Origin: Streptomyces sp. NBC_00425
GTDB taxonomy: Bacteria; Actinomycetota; Actinomycetes; Streptomycetales; Streptomycetaceae
Assembly (NCBI RefSeq): GCF_036030735.1
Contig: NZ_CP107928.1
Span: forward strand, 4,278,001 to 4,342,000
Length of the DNA stretch: 64,000 nt
Reading direction: 5' to 3'
The notes below the pieces were generated by a model. The model saw nothing but the letters and a program-made list of their open reading frames with translations, was not told the DNA's origin and made no database searches. Position 1 is the stretch's first letter, and every line of letters begins with the position of its first letter. A program made the translations under genes and the position numbers. Below are positions 19,950 to 31,295 of the stretch, piece by piece.

Positions 19950-20800
19950 TTCGACGCCTCCTCGGTCCGCCGGGGGTTCGGCCCCAGCCGGGGCGGCTCG
20001 ACCGCGGCCCGCTCCAGCCGCTCCTCGGCGCGCCGCTCGAGGGCCTTGAGGTCGCTCAGCGCCTCGGCGGACACGTCCCTGATCTGGCCGCGCTCGCGCA
20101 GCGTGCTGCTGACCGTGAGCTCCGAGGGGGTGCCGTCGGGCAGCAGGCCCTGGACGTCCACCGCGTTGTGCCGCGCGTACACGCCGGGGGCGGGCAGCGG
20201 CGGGACGTGCTTGCCCTCACGGACCCGCTGCTCGGCCAGCTCCCGCTGGGTCTTGGGCCGCTCGGTGCGCTCGCGGTGGGTGAGCACCATGGCGCCGACG
20301 GCCGCCGTGATGAGCAGGGCGCCGGTGATCTCGAAGGCGAAGACGTACTTCGTGAAGATGAGGGCGGCGAGGCCCTCCACGTTGCCGTTCGCGTTCGCCT
20401 CGGTGAGGCCGTTGAACTCCGTCAGGGAGGCGTTGCCGATGCCGGCGATCAGCAGCACGCCGAAGCCGAGACCGCACAGCAGGGCCAGCCATCGCTGCCC
20501 CTTGATGGTCTCCTTCAGCGAGTCCGCCGCGGTGACGCCGACGAGCATCACCACGAACAGGAAGAGCATCATGATCGCGCCGGTGTAGACCACGATCTGC
20601 ACGATGCCCAGGAAGTAGGCGCCGTTGGCGAGGTAGAACACCGCCAGGACGATCATGGTGCCGGCGAGGCAGAGCGCACTGTGCACGGCCTTCTTCATGA
20701 AGACGGTGCACAGGGCGCCGATCACCGCGACCGTGCCGAGCACCCAGAACTGGAAGGCCTCGCCGGTCGAGGTGGCGTAGGCGGCGAGCTGCGCGCTCAT
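19946..20800 (-). CDS. nuoJ: NADH-quinone oxidoreductase subunit J
   Basis: A 284-residue membrane subunit of complex I with five transmembrane segments in the first 185 residues, including the pi-bulge helix block [19 protein letters not shown]. The remaining 100 residues are a charged soluble tail ([20 protein letters not shown] onward) much longer than in E. coli NuoJ, an actinobacterial feature. ATG 20800 overlaps the nuoI stop (ATGA). Confidence 0.95.
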
Positions 20801-21438
20801 CGGCCGACCACCTCCTCCGACGTCGGCTCGCCCGCGTCGGACGTGGAGGCCGCTTCCTGCGGGCCCTCGCCCTTGGAGACGGCCGTCTGGCGCTCCGTGC
20901 CGGGCGCGGCCTCCGTGACCAGACCCCGGTAGTAGTCCTGCTCGTCCGTGCCCGGGTAGATGGCGTGCGGCGAGTCGACCATGCCCTCGTCGAGACCGGC
21001 GAGCAGCTGTTCCTTGGTGTAGATCAGGTTGGCGCGGCTGGAGTCGGCCAGCTCGAACTCGTTGGTCATCGTCAACGCGCGCGTGGGGCATGCCTCGATG
21101 CACAGGCCGCACAGGATGCAGCGGGCGTAGTTGATCTGGTAGACGCGCCCGTACCGCTCGCCCGGGGAGTAGCGCTCCTCGTCGGTGTTGTCCGCGCCCT
21201 CCACGTAGATGGCGTCGGCGGGGCAGGCCCAGGCGCACAGCTCACAGCCGACGCACTTCTCCAGGCCGTCCGGATGACGGTTGAGCTGGTGTCGTCCGTG
21301 GAACCGGGGAGCTGTGGTCTTCTCCTGCTCCGGGTACTGCTCGGTCAGCCGCTTCTTGAACATGGCCTTGAAGGTCACGCCGAAGCCGGCCACGGGGTTC
21401 TGGAAACCGGGCTTGGTCTCCTTGGGCTCCTCAGCCAT
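20797..21438 (-). CDS. nuoI: NADH-quinone oxidoreductase subunit I
   Basis: A 213-residue ferredoxin-like subunit of complex I carrying clusters N6a and N6b: [12 protein letters not shown] and [12 protein letters not shown]. It bridges the NADH-side clusters to N2 in NuoB. The last 50 residues are a Glu/Thr/Ser-rich extension without a known role. ATG 21438 is chosen because AAAGGAGG sits 7 bases before it; the gene begins 8 bases inside nuoH. Confidence 0.95.
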   Translation of the reverse strand: MAEEPKETKPGFQNPVAGFGVTFKAMFKKRLTEQYPEQEKTTAPRFHGRHQLNRHPDGLEKCVGCELCAWACPADAIYVEGADNTDEERYSPGERYGRVYQINYARCILCGLCIEACPTRALTMTNEFELADSSRANLIYTKEQLLAGLDEGMVDSPHAIYPGTDEQDYYRGLVTEAAPGTERQTAVSKGEGPQEAASTSDAGEPTSEEVVGR

Positions 21439-22792
21439 CGGACGCCTCCTTTCCATCCAGCGATCCGTCACTCACAGTGTCCACTCCACCACTGACAATG
21501 AGCTCCCGCTCCCGGCTCGGGCGACGCCTCGGCACCGGCGGCAACTCCTGCCCCGGCAGCGGCGGTACGGGGAATCCGCCCGCCATCGGGTCGAAGTCGG
21601 CCGGCTCGACGGGGGCCTGAGCCTCCTTCCGCGCGTTGCGGAACATGTCCGCGACGAAGGAGAGCAACAGCAGCACCAGGACGCCGCCGCACACGTAGAG
21701 GGCGATGTCGGTGAAGTCGTAGTTCTCGTTGCGCAGCGTCCGTACGGTCGCGACGAGCATCAGCCACGTCACCGACACCGGGATCAGGACCTTCCAGCCC
21801 AGCTTCATCAGCTGGTCGTACCGCACGCGGGGAAGCGTGCCGCGCAGCCAGATGAAGAAGAACAGCAGCAGCTGCACCTTGACGACGAACCAGAGCATCG
21901 GCCACCAGCCGTGGTTCGCGCCCTCCCAGAAACCGCTGATCGGCCACGGAGCGCGCCAGCCGCCGAGGAAGAGCGTGGTCGCCACGGCGGAGACCGTCAC
22001 CATGTTCACGTACTCGGCGAGCATGAACATCGCGAACTTGATCGACGAGTACTCGGTGTTGAAGCCGCCGACCAGGTCGCCCTCGGACTCCGGCATGTCG
22101 AAGGGGGCGCGGTTGGTCTCGCCGACCATCGTGATGATGTAGAGGACGAAGGAGACCGGCAGCAGGAGGATGTACCAGCGGTCGTGCTGCTGCTCGACGA
22201 TCGTCGAGGTCGACATCGACCCCGAGTAGAGGAACACCGAGGCGAACGCCGCGCCCATGGCGATCTCGTAGGAGATCATCTGCGCGCAGGACCGCAGGCC
22301 GCCCAGCAGCGGGTACGTGGAGCCGGAGCTCCAGCCGGCCAGCACGATGCCGTAGATGCCCACGGAGGCGACCGCCAGGACGTAGAGCATCGCGATCGGC
22401 AGGTCGGTCAGCTGCATCGTGGTGCGCTGGCCGAAGATCGAGACCTCGTTGCCGGCCGGCCCGAAGGGAATCACCGCGATCGCCATGAAGGCCGGGATGG
22501 CCGCGACGATCGGCGCGAGGACGTACACCACCTTGTCCGCGCGTTTGACGACGAGGTCCTCCTTCAGCATCAGCTTGATGCCGTCGGCGAGGGACTGGAG
22601 CATTCCCCAGGGACCGTGCCGGTTGGGGCCGATGCGCAACTGCATCCAGGCGACGACCTTGCGCTCCCAGACGATGGAGAACAGCACGGTCACCATCAGG
22701 AAGGCGAAGCAGAAGACCGCCTTGACGACGACCAGCCACCAGGGGTCGCGGCCGAACATCGAGAGGTCTTCAGCGGCGAAGTACGGGCTCAT
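21431..22792 (-). CDS. nuoH: NADH-quinone oxidoreductase subunit H
   Basis: A 453-residue membrane subunit that forms much of the quinone-binding site of complex I. Conserved blocks include [45 protein letters not shown] and [17 protein letters not shown]. The quinone in this organism should be menaquinone. The last 65 residues are a soluble Pro/Arg-rich extension. ATG 22792 overlaps the nuoG stop (ATGA). Confidence 0.95.
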   Translation of the reverse strand: MSPYFAAEDLSMFGRDPWWLVVVKAVFCFAFLMVTVLFSIVWERKVVAWMQLRIGPNRHGPWGMLQSLADGIKLMLKEDLVVKRADKVVYVLAPIVAAIPAFMAIAVIPFGPAGNEVSIFGQRTTMQLTDLPIAMLYVLAVASVGIYGIVLAGWSSGSTYPLLGGLRSCAQMISYEIAMGAAFASVFLYSGSMSTSTIVEQQHDRWYILLLPVSFVLYIITMVGETNRAPFDMPESEGDLVGGFNTEYSSIKFAMFMLAEYVNMVTVSAVATTLFLGGWRAPWPISGFWEGANHGWWPMLWFVVKVQLLLFFFIWLRGTLPRVRYDQLMKLGWKVLIPVSVTWLMLVATVRTLRNENYDFTDIALYVCGGVLVLLLLSFVADMFRNARKEAQAPVEPADFDPMAGGFPVPPLPGQELPPVPRRRPSRERELIVSGGVDTVSDGSLDGKEASDG

Positions 22793-25299
22793 TCCTCCAC
22801 CTCCTTGGGGGCGTCGGCGGTGAGCGTCGCCGGGCCGATGCGTACGAGGGAGCCGGGCGTGGCTCCGGAGTCGGAGGCGACGCCCCGGCCGGTGGAGTTC
22901 AGCGGGAGCCAGACGACCCGGTCGGGCATCACGGTGATCTCGAGCGGCAGTGCGACCGTTCCGGCGGGCCCGGTGACGGCGAGCAGGTCGCCGTCCTTGA
23001 CGCCGGCCTCGGCGGCCGTGGCGGCCGACACACGCGCGCGTGCCGCGTGCCGGGTCCCGGCGAGCGCCTCGTCGCCCTGCTGGAGGACGCCCTGGTCGAG
23101 CAGCAGTCGGTGCCCTGCGAGAACGGCCTCCCCGACGGCGGGGCGCGGCAGCTGCGCGGCCGGCTCCGTGGGCTCGGAGGCGCCGGAGCCCTCCCAGGCC
23201 CCGAGCCGGTCGAGCTCCGCACGGGCGGTGCGCAGATCCGGCAGACCGAGATGGACGTCCATGGCGTCGGCGAGCATCTGCAGCACGCGCGCGTCGGTGG
23301 GCGCCGCACGGCGGGCCATCTGGTCGGGCTTCAGTGCCGCCTCGAAGAAGCGGACCCGGCCCTCCCAGTTGAGGAAGGCGCCCGGCTTCTCGGCGACCGC
23401 GGCCACCGGGAGGACGACGTCGGCGTGCTCGGTGACCTCACCGGGCCGCAGCTCCAGCGACACCACGAAGCCGGCCTCCGCCAGCGCCTCACGCGCGCGT
23501 GCCGGATCGGGCAGGTCCGCGACCTCGACGCCCGCGACCAGCAGCGCCTGCAGTTCGCCGGAGGCGGCGGCCTCGACGATCTGCCCGGTGTCCCGGCCGT
23601 AGCGGTGCGGGAGTTCGGCAAGGCCCCAGGCCGCGGCGACCTCCTCACGCGCGCGGGGGTCGGTGGCCGGACGGCCGCCCGGCAGGAGCGACGGCAGGGC
23701 GCCCGCCTCGATCGCGCCCCGCTCCCCCGCCCGGCGCGGAATCCACACCAGCCGGGCGCCGGTCGCCGAGGCGGTCCGCGCCGCGGCGGTCAGTCCGCCC
23801 GCCACCGCCGCCAGCCGTTCACCGACGACGATCACCGCGCCTTCGGACCGCAGCGCTTCCGCGGCCGTGGCGCCCGCGTCCGCGTCCGCCAGGCCGACGC
23901 CGCTCGCCAGCGCGTCCAGCCACTCCGTCTCCGTGCCCGGAGCGGCCGGCAGCAGGGTGCCGCCCGCCTTCGCCAGACCTCGTGTGACGTGGGTGGCCAG
24001 CGAGAACACCCGCTGTCCGTGTTTGCGCCAGGCCTTGCGCAGCCGCAGAAAGACGCCCGGCGCCTCCTCCTCCGACTCGAACCCGACCAGCAGGACGGCG
24101 GGCGCCTTCTCCAGGGAGGAGTACGTGACGCCCGTACCGTCGAGATCGCGGCCGCGGCCGGCGACGCGGGCGGCCAGGAAGTCGGCCTCCTCGCTGCTGT
24201 GCACCCGCGCGCGGAAGTCGATGTCGTTCGTGTCGAGCGCCACGCGCGCGAACTTGCTGTAGGCGTAGGCGTCCTCGACGGTGAGACGGCCGCCGGTCAG
24301 CACGCCGGTCCTGCCGCGCGACGCCAGCAGACCCTGAGCCGCGATCTGCAGGGCCTCCGGCCAGGAAGCCGGAACGAGGTCCCCCTCGGCGTTGCGTACG
24401 AGCGGCGTGTCGAGCCGGTCCCGCTGCTGCGCGTACCGGAACGCGAAGCGCCCCTTGTCGCAGATCCACTCCTCGTTGACCTCGGGGTCCTCGGCGGCCA
24501 GCCGCCGCATGACCTTGCCGCGCCGGTGATCGGTGCGGGTGGCGCAGCCGCCGGAGCAGTGCTCGCAGACCGACGGCGAGGACACCAGGTCGAAGGGCCG
24601 GGAGCGGAACCGGTACGCCGCCGAGGTCAGCGCGCCGACCGGGCAGATCTGGATGGTGTTGCCGGAGAAGTACGACTCGAAGGGGTCGCCCTCGCCGGTG
24701 CCCACCTGTTGCAGCGCCCCGCGCTCGATCAGCTCGATCATCGGGTCGCCCGCCACCTGGTTCGAGAACCGGGTGCAGCGGGCGCACAGCACACACCGTT
24801 CCCGGTCGAGGAGCACCTGGGTGGAGATCGGCACGGGCTTCTCGTAGGTCCGCTTGCGGCCCTCGAAGCGGGACTCGGCCTGGCCGTGCGACATGGCCTG
24901 GTTCTGCAGGGGGCACTCGCCGCCCTTGTCGCAGACCGGGCAGTCCAGCGGGTGGTTGATGAGGAGCAGCTCCATCACACCGTGCTGCGCCTTCTCGGCG
25001 ACCGGCGAGGTGAGGTGCGTCTTCACGACCATGCCGTCCGTGCACGTGATCGTGCAGGACGCCATCGGCTTGCGCTGGCCCTCGACGTCGACGATGCACT
25101 GGCGGCAGGCGCCCGCGGGGTCGAGGAGGGGATGGTCGCAGAAGCGGGGGATCTCGATGCCGAGCTGCTCGGCGGCCCGGATGACCAGGGTGCCCTTGGG
25201 CACGCTGATCTCGGCGCCGTCGATCGTCAACGTCACGAGATCTTCCGGCGGGACCGCCGCCTCGCCGCCTCCGGAGGGAGCGCTGGTGGTCACCGTCAT
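22789..25299 (-). CDS. nuoG: NADH-quinone oxidoreductase subunit G
   Basis: An 836-residue iron-sulfur subunit. The N-terminal ferredoxin part has the [2Fe-2S] N1b ligands ([15 protein letters not shown] ... C), the His-coordinated N5 region ([19 protein letters not shown]) and N4 ([10 protein letters not shown] ... CPVGAL). It is followed by CEHCSGGC and a Cys 27 residues on, the C-x2-C-x3-C-x27-C pattern of the extra cluster N7. The C-terminal half is a molybdopterin-oxidoreductase-like fold with no sign of cofactor use. ATG 25299 follows GGAGGTGAACGC and overlaps the nuoF stop. Confidence 0.95.
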   Translation of the reverse strand: MTVTTSAPSGGGEAAVPPEDLVTLTIDGAEISVPKGTLVIRAAEQLGIEIPRFCDHPLLDPAGACRQCIVDVEGQRKPMASCTITCTDGMVVKTHLTSPVAEKAQHGVMELLLINHPLDCPVCDKGGECPLQNQAMSHGQAESRFEGRKRTYEKPVPISTQVLLDRERCVLCARCTRFSNQVAGDPMIELIERGALQQVGTGEGDPFESYFSGNTIQICPVGALTSAAYRFRSRPFDLVSSPSVCEHCSGGCATRTDHRRGKVMRRLAAEDPEVNEEWICDKGRFAFRYAQQRDRLDTPLVRNAEGDLVPASWPEALQIAAQGLLASRGRTGVLTGGRLTVEDAYAYSKFARVALDTNDIDFRARVHSSEEADFLAARVAGRGRDLDGTGVTYSSLEKAPAVLLVGFESEEEAPGVFLRLRKAWRKHGQRVFSLATHVTRGLAKAGGTLLPAAPGTETEWLDALASGVGLADADAGATAAEALRSEGAVIVVGERLAAVAGGLTAAARTASATGARLVWIPRRAGERGAIEAGALPSLLPGGRPATDPRAREEVAAAWGLAELPHRYGRDTGQIVEAAASGELQALLVAGVEVADLPDPARAREALAEAGFVVSLELRPGEVTEHADVVLPVAAVAEKPGAFLNWEGRVRFFEAALKPDQMARRAAPTDARVLQMLADAMDVHLGLPDLRTARAELDRLGAWEGSGASEPTEPAAQLPRPAVGEAVLAGHRLLLDQGVLQQGDEALAGTRHAARARVSAATAAEAGVKDGDLLAVTGPAGTVALPLEITVMPDRVVWLPLNSTGRGVASDSGATPGSLVRIGPATLTADAPKEVEE

Positions 25300-26645
25300 G
25301 CGTTCACCTCCGTGTGCTTGTCCGCCCACGCCGTCGACTTGGCCGGGTCGAAGGGGCAGCCGCGGCCCGTGATGTGCTGCTCGTACTCCTCGCGGAAGTA
25401 CTTGAGCGAGGAGAAGATCGGCGATGCGGCGCCGTCGCCGAGGGCGCAGAAGGACTTGCCGTTGATGTTGTCGGCGATGTCGTTCAGCTTGTCGAGGTCG
25501 GACAGGGAGCCCTTGCCGGCCTCGATGTCACGCAGCAGCTGCACGAGCCAGTACGTGCCTTCGCGGCACGGCGTGCACTTGCCGCAGGACTCGTGTGCGT
25601 AGAACTCGGTCCACCGGGTCACGGCACGCACCACGCAGGTCGTCTCGTCGAAGCACTGCAGGGCTTTCGTGCCGAGCATGGAACCCGCGGCGCCCACTCC
25701 TTCGTAGTCGAGAGGGACGTCGAGGTGCTCGTCGGTGAACATCGGTGTCGAGGAGCCGCCCGGCGTCCAGAACTTGAGCCGGTGCCCGGGCCGCATGCCG
25801 CCGCTCATCTCGAGGAGTTGGCGCAGGGTGATGCCGAGCGGGGCCTCGTACTGGCCAGGGCTGGAGACGTGGCCGCTGAGGGAGTAGAGCGTGAAGCCCG
25901 GGGACTTCTCGCTTCCCATCGACCTGAACCATTCCTTGCCTTTTTGCAGGATGGCGGGAACTGACGCGATCGACTCGACGTTATTCACCACAGTCGGGCA
26001 CGCATAGAGGCCCGCGACCGCAGGAAAGGGGGGGCGAAGCCGCGGTTGACCACGGCGGCCTTCGAGCGAGTCGAGCAGTGCGGTCTCCTCACCGCAGATG
26101 TACGCGCCGGCGCCGGCGTGCACGGTGAGCTGGAGGTCGAGCCCGCTGCCCAGGATGTTCTCGCCGAGGTAGCCCGCCGCGTAGGCCTCGCGCACGGTCT
26201 CGTGCAACCGCCGCAGAACCGGGACGACTTCACCACGCAGATAGATGAAGGCATGAGACGACCTGATGGCGTAACACGCGATCACAATGCCCTCGATGAG
26301 GCTGTGCGGGTTCGCGAAGAGGAGCGGGATGTCCTTACAGGTCCCGGGCTCCGATTCGTCGGCATTGACAACTAGATAGTGCGGCTTTCCATCCCCCTGG
26401 GGAATGAACTGCCATTTCATTCCCGTCGGGAATCCCGCGCCGCCTCGTCCGCGCAGACCGGAGTCCTTGACGAACGCGATCACTTCGTCCGGCGACATGG
26501 CGAGCGCCTTGCGCAGGCCCTCGTATCCCTCGTGCCTTCGGTAGACGTCCAGGCTCCATGACCTGTCCTCGTCCCAGAAGGCCGACAGCACGGGTGCGAG
26601 CAGCTTCTCGGGGCTGCTGCCTTTCAGCTCGGGTGCCAAGGTCAT
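25296..26645 (-). CDS. nuoF: NADH-quinone oxidoreductase subunit F
   Basis: A 449-residue NADH-binding, FMN-containing subunit. The glycine-rich FMN/NADH block [18 protein letters not shown] is near residue 60, the NADH-contact [13 protein letters not shown] follows, and the N3 cluster ligands are in [11 protein letters not shown] plus a later Cys in FCALGD. ATG 26645 overlaps the nuoE stop by one base (TGATG) and has GGAGGGGG before it; a GTG one codon earlier is the alternative. The stretch 25930-26440 uses more A/T-ending codons than the rest of the operon, including a rare CTA leucine, but the protein is intact. Confidence 0.95.
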   Translation of the reverse strand: MTLAPELKGSSPEKLLAPVLSAFWDEDRSWSLDVYRRHEGYEGLRKALAMSPDEVIAFVKDSGLRGRGGAGFPTGMKWQFIPQGDGKPHYLVVNADESEPGTCKDIPLLFANPHSLIEGIVIACYAIRSSHAFIYLRGEVVPVLRRLHETVREAYAAGYLGENILGSGLDLQLTVHAGAGAYICGEETALLDSLEGRRGQPRLRPPFPAVAGLYACPTVVNNVESIASVPAILQKGKEWFRSMGSEKSPGFTLYSLSGHVSSPGQYEAPLGITLRQLLEMSGGMRPGHRLKFWTPGGSSTPMFTDEHLDVPLDYEGVGAAGSMLGTKALQCFDETTCVVRAVTRWTEFYAHESCGKCTPCREGTYWLVQLLRDIEAGKGSLSDLDKLNDIADNINGKSFCALGDGAASPIFSSLKYFREEYEQHITGRGCPFDPAKSTAWADKHTEVNA

Positions 26646-27517
26646 CACTCCCCCTCCTCGGCGGTAGGCCCTGCCGGGTGAGCCGGGTCGGAGGCCGACG
26701 TGTCCTGTGGCGCGTCATGCGAACTGAGGTGCTCGGTGGGCGACGGCTCGTGGACGGCCCGGTCCCGCGGCTCGTCGTGCGGCCCGCCGTCGCGCGGGTG
26801 GACCACGCGCGCGGGTGCGGTCTCTCCCTTTGCCAGGCGAAGACCCACCAGTGACGCCGGTCCCGCACTGCCGCTCGCCTCGACGGCGCCCTCCCGCTCG
26901 TCGGGGAAGCCGGCCAGGATGCGGGCGGTCTCCTTGAAGGAGCAGAGCGGCGCCCCGCGCGTGGGGGACACCGTGCCACCGCTTCGCAGGTCGTCCACCA
27001 GGCGCTTCGCGCTCTGGACGGTCTGGTTGTCGAAGAACTCCCAGTTGACCATCACGACCGGCGCGAAGTCGCAGGCCGCGTTGCACTCGATGTGCTCCAG
27101 AGTGATCTTTCCGTCGTCGGTGGTGCCACCGTTGCCGACACCCAGGTACTCCTGGAGCTCGTCGAAGATCGCGTCGCCGCCCATCACCGCGCACAGCGTG
27201 TTGGTGCAGACGCCCACCTGGTAGTCGCCGCTGGGCCGGCGCCGGTACATGGTGTAGAAGGTGGCCACCGCGGTGACCTCGGCGGTGGTGAGGTCCAGCG
27301 CGTCGGCGCAGAAGCGCATCCCGGTGCGTGTGACGTGCCCCTCCTCCGACTGCACGAGGTGCAGCAACGGCAGGAGCGCGGACCGGGAGTCGGGGTAGCG
27401 GGCGATGATCTCGCGCGCGTCCGCCTCCAGCCGGGCTCGGACGTCGTCCGGGTAGGCGGGCGCGGGCAGTTCGGGCATGCCCAGGCTGACGCCACGCTCG
27501 GAAGAAGAGGTGGTCAC
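26645..27517 (-). CDS. nuoE: NADH-quinone oxidoreductase subunit E
   Basis: A 290-residue thioredoxin-fold subunit with the N1a [2Fe-2S] ligands CTNTLC and CNAAC. The core ends near residue 190; the last 95 residues are a His/Asp/Pro/Glu-rich tail found in actinobacterial homologues and absent from E. coli NuoE. GTG 27517 shares GTGA with the nuoD stop; the Met 16 residues later is a weaker alternative start. It acts with NuoF and NuoG in the NADH-oxidising arm. Confidence 0.94.
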   Translation of the reverse strand: MTTSSSERGVSLGMPELPAPAYPDDVRARLEADAREIIARYPDSRSALLPLLHLVQSEEGHVTRTGMRFCADALDLTTAEVTAVATFYTMYRRRPSGDYQVGVCTNTLCAVMGGDAIFDELQEYLGVGNGGTTDDGKITLEHIECNAACDFAPVVMVNWEFFDNQTVQSAKRLVDDLRSGGTVSPTRGAPLCSFKETARILAGFPDEREGAVEASGSAGPASLVGLRLAKGETAPARVVHPRDGGPHDEPRDRAVHEPSPTEHLSSHDAPQDTSASDPAHPAGPTAEEGE

Positions 27518-28851
27518 CGGTCGACGCCTCCCATCACGGGGTCGATGGACGCGACGGCGACGATCACGTCGGCGACCTGGCCGCCCTCGCACATCGCCGC
27601 CATGGCTTGCAGGTTGGTGAAGGACGGGTCCCGGAAGTGGACCCGGTAGGGGCGGGTGCCTCCGTCGGAGACGGCGTGCACCCCGAGCTCGCCCTTGGGC
27701 GACTCGACCGCCGCGTACGCCTGGCCAGGCGGAACGCGGAAGCCCTCGGTGACCAGCTTGAAGTGGTGGATCAGGGCTTCCATGGACGTGCCCATGATCT
27801 TCTTGATGTGGTCCAGGGAGTTGCCGAGACCGTCGGGGCCCAGGGCCAGCTGGGCCGGCCAGGCGATCTTCCGGTCGGCGACCATGACCGGACCGGGCTG
27901 CAGCCGGTCCAGGCACTGCTCGACGATCCTCAGCGACTGGCGCATCTCTTCCAGACGGATCAGGAAGCGGCCGTAGGAGTCGCACGAGTCGGCGGTCGGG
28001 ACGTCGAAGTCGTACGTCTCGTAGTCGCAGTACGGCTGGGTCTTGCGCAGGTCGTGCGGCAGGCCGGTGGAGCGCAGGATCGGGCCGGTGGCGCCGAGGG
28101 CCATGCAGCCGGCCAGGTCGAGGTAGCCGACGTCCTGCATACGGGCCTTGAAGATGGGGTTCCCGGTGGCGAGCTTGTCGTACTCGGGGAGGTTCTTCTT
28201 CATCTTCTTCACGAACTCGCGGATCTGGTCCACCGCGCCGGGCGGCAGGTCCTGGGCGAGTCCGCCGGGGCGGATGTACGCGTGGTTCATCCGCAGGCCC
28301 GTGATGAGCTCATAGATGTCGAGAATCATTTCACGATCACGGAATCCGTAGATCATGATCGTGGTGGCGCCGAGTTCCATGCCGCCCGTGGCGATGCACA
28401 CCAGGTGCGACGACATCCGGTTCAGCTCCATGAGAAGCACCCGGATGATCTTGGATCGCTCGGTGATCTGGTCCTCGATGCCGAGGAGCTTCTCGACGGC
28501 GAGACAGTAGGCGGTCTCGTTGAAGAAGGACGTCAGGTAGTCCATGCGCGTCACGAACGTGGTGCCCTGCGTCCACGTGCGGTACTCGAGGTTCTTCTCG
28601 ATGCCGGTGTGGAGGTAGCCGATGCCGCAGCGGGCCTCGGTGACGGTCTCGCCCTCGATCTCCAGGATGAGGCGGAGCACCCCGTGGGTGGAGGGGTGCT
28701 GGGGCCCCATGTTGACGACGATGCGCTCGTCGTCGGCGCGGGCCGCGGACTGGACGACCTCGTCCCAGTCGCCACCGGTGACCGTGTAGACGGTGCCCTC
28801 TGTGGTCTCGCGCGCCGAGGCGGACGCGGCTGATGACTGCGTGCTGCTCAC
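27514..28851 (-). CDS. nuoD: NADH-quinone oxidoreductase subunit D
   Basis: A 445-residue 49-kDa-type subunit lining the quinone pocket. Diagnostic blocks are [52 protein letters not shown] and the C-terminal DPVMGGVDR. NuoC and NuoD are separate genes, as in most bacteria outside the enterics. The GTG start overlaps the nuoC stop (GTGA). Confidence 0.96.
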   Translation of the reverse strand: MSSTQSSAASASARETTEGTVYTVTGGDWDEVVQSAARADDERIVVNMGPQHPSTHGVLRLILEIEGETVTEARCGIGYLHTGIEKNLEYRTWTQGTTFVTRMDYLTSFFNETAYCLAVEKLLGIEDQITERSKIIRVLLMELNRMSSHLVCIATGGMELGATTIMIYGFRDREMILDIYELITGLRMNHAYIRPGGLAQDLPPGAVDQIREFVKKMKKNLPEYDKLATGNPIFKARMQDVGYLDLAGCMALGATGPILRSTGLPHDLRKTQPYCDYETYDFDVPTADSCDSYGRFLIRLEEMRQSLRIVEQCLDRLQPGPVMVADRKIAWPAQLALGPDGLGNSLDHIKKIMGTSMEALIHHFKLVTEGFRVPPGQAYAAVESPKGELGVHAVSDGGTRPYRVHFRDPSFTNLQAMAAMCEGGQVADVIVAVASIDPVMGGVDR

Positions 28852-29626
28852 GAGTACGACCTCCGCTGGTCCGGAGCCGGGATCTGGGCGCCCTTGTACT
28901 CGACGGGGATGCCGCCGAGGGGATAGTCCTTGCGCTGCGGATGGCCGGGCCAGTCGTCCGGCATCATGATCCGCGTGAGGGCCGGGTGGCCGTCGAAGAC
29001 GATCCCGAAGAAGTCGTAGGTCTCGCGCTCGTGCCAGTCGTTGGTGGGATACACGGAGACCAGGGACGGGATGCGCGGATCGGCGTCCGGGGCGCTGACC
29101 TCCAGGCGGATCAGCCGGTTGTGGGTGATCGAGCGCAGGTGGTAGACGGCGTGCAGTTCGCGCCCCTTGTCGTGCAGGTAGTGCACGCCGCTGACCCCGG
29201 TGCAGAGCTCGAAACGCAGGGCGGGGTCGTCGCGCAGGGTGCGGGCGACGCGGAGCAGGTGCTCGCGCTCGATGTGGAAGGTGAGCTCGTCGCGGTCGAC
29301 GACCGTCTTCTCGATCGCGTTGCCGGGGAGGAGGCCCTGCTCCTCCAGCGCGCCCTCCAGCTCGTCGGCGACCTCGTCGAACCAGCCGCCGTAGGGCCGG
29401 CTCGCCGCCCCCGGGAGCCGGATCGACCGGACCAGGCCGCCGTAGCCGGAGGTGTCGCCGCCGTTGTCGGCGCCGAACATGCCGCGCTGGACGCGGACCT
29501 CCTCCCCGCCCTGGCCGCGCTGGCCGGGGAGGTTGGAGGCGGAGAGGTCCTTCTCGGGGTTCGCGCCCGAGGCGCCGTTCACCCCGTTCGAGGCACCGTT
29601 CGCGCCGTGGGTGCCGTTCGACTCAC

Positions 29627-29630
<4 letters not shown>
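28848..29630 (-). CDS. nuoC: NADH-quinone oxidoreductase subunit C
   Basis: A 260-residue 30-kDa-type hydrophilic subunit. The conserved core has [23 protein letters not shown] and [21 protein letters not shown]. The first 45 residues are a low-complexity Asn/Gly/Ala repeat ([20 protein letters not shown]) followed by a charged stretch, longer than usual. The GTG start shares GTGA with the nuoB stop. Confidence 0.95.
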
Positions 29631-30181
<551 letters not shown>

Positions 30182-30195
30182 GACTTAAAGGCCCC

Positions 30196-30555
30196 TCAGT
30201 CCCATTCCAGGCCGCCGCGCCGCCACACGTACGCGTACGCCACGAAGACGGTGAGCACGAAGAGCAGCATCTCCACGAGCCCGAAGACACCCAGGGCGTC
30301 GAAGGTGACGGCCCAGGGGTAGAGGAAGACGATCTCGATGTCGAAGACGATGAAGAGCATCGCCGTCAGGTAGTACTTGATGGGGAAGCGCCCGCCGCCG
30401 GCCGGCGTGGGGGTCGGCTCGATACCGCACTCATAGGCCTCGAGCTTGGCGCGGTTGTACCGCTTCGGCCCGATCAGCGTGGCCATGACCACGGAGAAGA
30501 TCGCAAAGCCTGCCCCGAGGGCTCCCAGTACGAGGATGGGCGCATACGCGTTCAC
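30196..30555 (-). CDS. nuoA: NADH-quinone oxidoreductase subunit A
   Basis: A 119-residue three-helix membrane subunit and the first gene of the operon. The conserved loop KLEAYECGIEPTPTPAGGGRFPIKYYLTAMLFIVFDIEIVFLYPWA contains the Cys that marks the quinone-site loop. GTG 30555 is the start. A promoter and a Rex-type operator lie about 105-145 bases upstream. Confidence 0.96.
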   Translation of the reverse strand: MNAYAPILVLGALGAGFAIFSVVMATLIGPKRYNRAKLEAYECGIEPTPTPAGGGRFPIKYYLTAMLFIVFDIEIVFLYPWAVTFDALGVFGLVEMLLFVLTVFVAYAYVWRRGGLEWD

Positions 30556-30660
30556 CGCTCCTCGCTCCTCTCAGTCGGCACTGACTGCTGGCGATGGCAT
30601 CGGACTCACGCCGGCCCGCAGGCCCGCGAACACCGCCCGTCCAGACGAAGATCGCGAACA

Positions 30661-30676
30661 TGTGAAGCAGGTCACA
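30661..30676. promoter_or_regulatory. Rex operator (ROP) of the nuo operon
   Basis: TGTGAAGCAGGTCACA is an inverted repeat agreeing with the S. coelicolor Rex consensus TGTGAAC-N3-TTCACA at all but the two positions next to the centre. It sits 10-25 bases past the expected transcription start of nuoA. Rex releases DNA when NADH/NAD+ rises, and nuo is a known Rex target in S. coelicolor, so the site should make complex I expression follow redox poise. Confidence 0.82.
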
Positions 30677-30692
30677 AGCCCAACTGCCTCGC

Positions 30693-30721
30693 ATCCTATG
30701 CCCGCCGCTCTGTGATCTGCG
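30693..30721 (-). promoter_or_regulatory. nuoA promoter
   Basis: Reading towards nuoA, TAGGAT (30698 to 30693) is a perfect HrdB-type -10. The -35 position about 17 bases before it is poor (CGCAGA), which suits an activator-assisted or regulated promoter. The expected start at about 30686 puts the Rex site just downstream, a roadblock arrangement. Confidence 0.6.
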
Positions 30722-31295
30722 ACACGGGGTATTACACAAGCTTTGTGATCTCCACCACCTGACGAACGATCATGAAGTCGTATCAGCGGTGATCTTCGTA
30801 CGCGAAGCGTCAGAGTGATCACAAGAAGTGACATTTACGCTCGTCACCGCAGGCCGGAGGGGCGTCTCCATATCAAGAGGCTTCCCTTGCATGCAAATTG
30901 GAGATGGACGCGGGGTGCTGATAGTGGACCGCGTTCACACATCAGAGGGAGGGCGGGGCCGGACGTGGACGCGTGCACGCGTTCACGAGCGGAGGCGGTC
31001 CTGCCGCAGGCGCGAGACGCAGGCACTCCGGTAACCGTTCCGTGACCTCCGCCACACCCGTGAGGGTCGCTTAAGAGCGGGGCTTGGCCAACTGTCTCGA
31101 CCGGTGGTAGGTGCAGGGCAATTCGGGCGTAACCGCGAAACATCATGATCACAGGCTTGATCACGTGCGTCCGCAATGTCCGTTACGGCGTCAATAAAGA
31201 ACCCGAGGCAGGGAATTTGGGGCGTGCGTTGAACAACTGTGGCGCACCACACGTTTCTTGAAGGTATGGAGGAGCCCCTGATACCGGTTGTACCC
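30699..31295. other. Intergenic region between nuoA and the NlpC/P60 gene
   Basis: About 740 bases separate the two divergent genes in all. Beyond the nuo promoter the region is clearly less GC-rich than its flanks and holds a near-palindrome CACAAGCTTTGTG (30735-30747), a GTGATCAC palindrome (about 30815-30822), and GTAAC-N6-GTGAC (31031-31046) with further CGTAAC/GTTAC words near 31128 and 31176. Short frames here have no ribosome sites or family features, so I see no gene. Confidence 0.55.
31031..31046 (+). promoter_or_regulatory. Possible MtrA-type direct repeat
   Basis: GTAAC (31031-31035) and GTGAC (31042-31046) are 11 bases apart, one helical turn, as expected for an OmpR-family dimer such as MtrA. 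The downstream gene is an NlpC/P60 wall hydrolase, the kind of target MtrA controls in actinobacteria. Match to the true consensus is from memory. Confidence 0.35.

Noticed and set aside
15964..20588. Long plus-strand frames (640 and 999 codons) opposite nuoN-nuoJ
   Set aside because: They are antisense to clear complex I genes and have Arg/Asp/Gln-rich shadow composition.
23047..25602. An 851-codon plus-strand frame opposite nuoG
   Set aside because: It is a shadow of nuoG. All nuoG cluster ligands are on the minus strand.
30735..30747. CACAAGCTTTGTG as a second Rex site
   Set aside because: The half-sites point outwards (CACA...TGTG) instead of TGTGA...TCACA, and it lies upstream of the -35 region.
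30556..31295. Small genes in the nuoA upstream region
   Set aside because: Short frames overlap on both strands, have no ribosome sites and cover recognised regulatory DNA.
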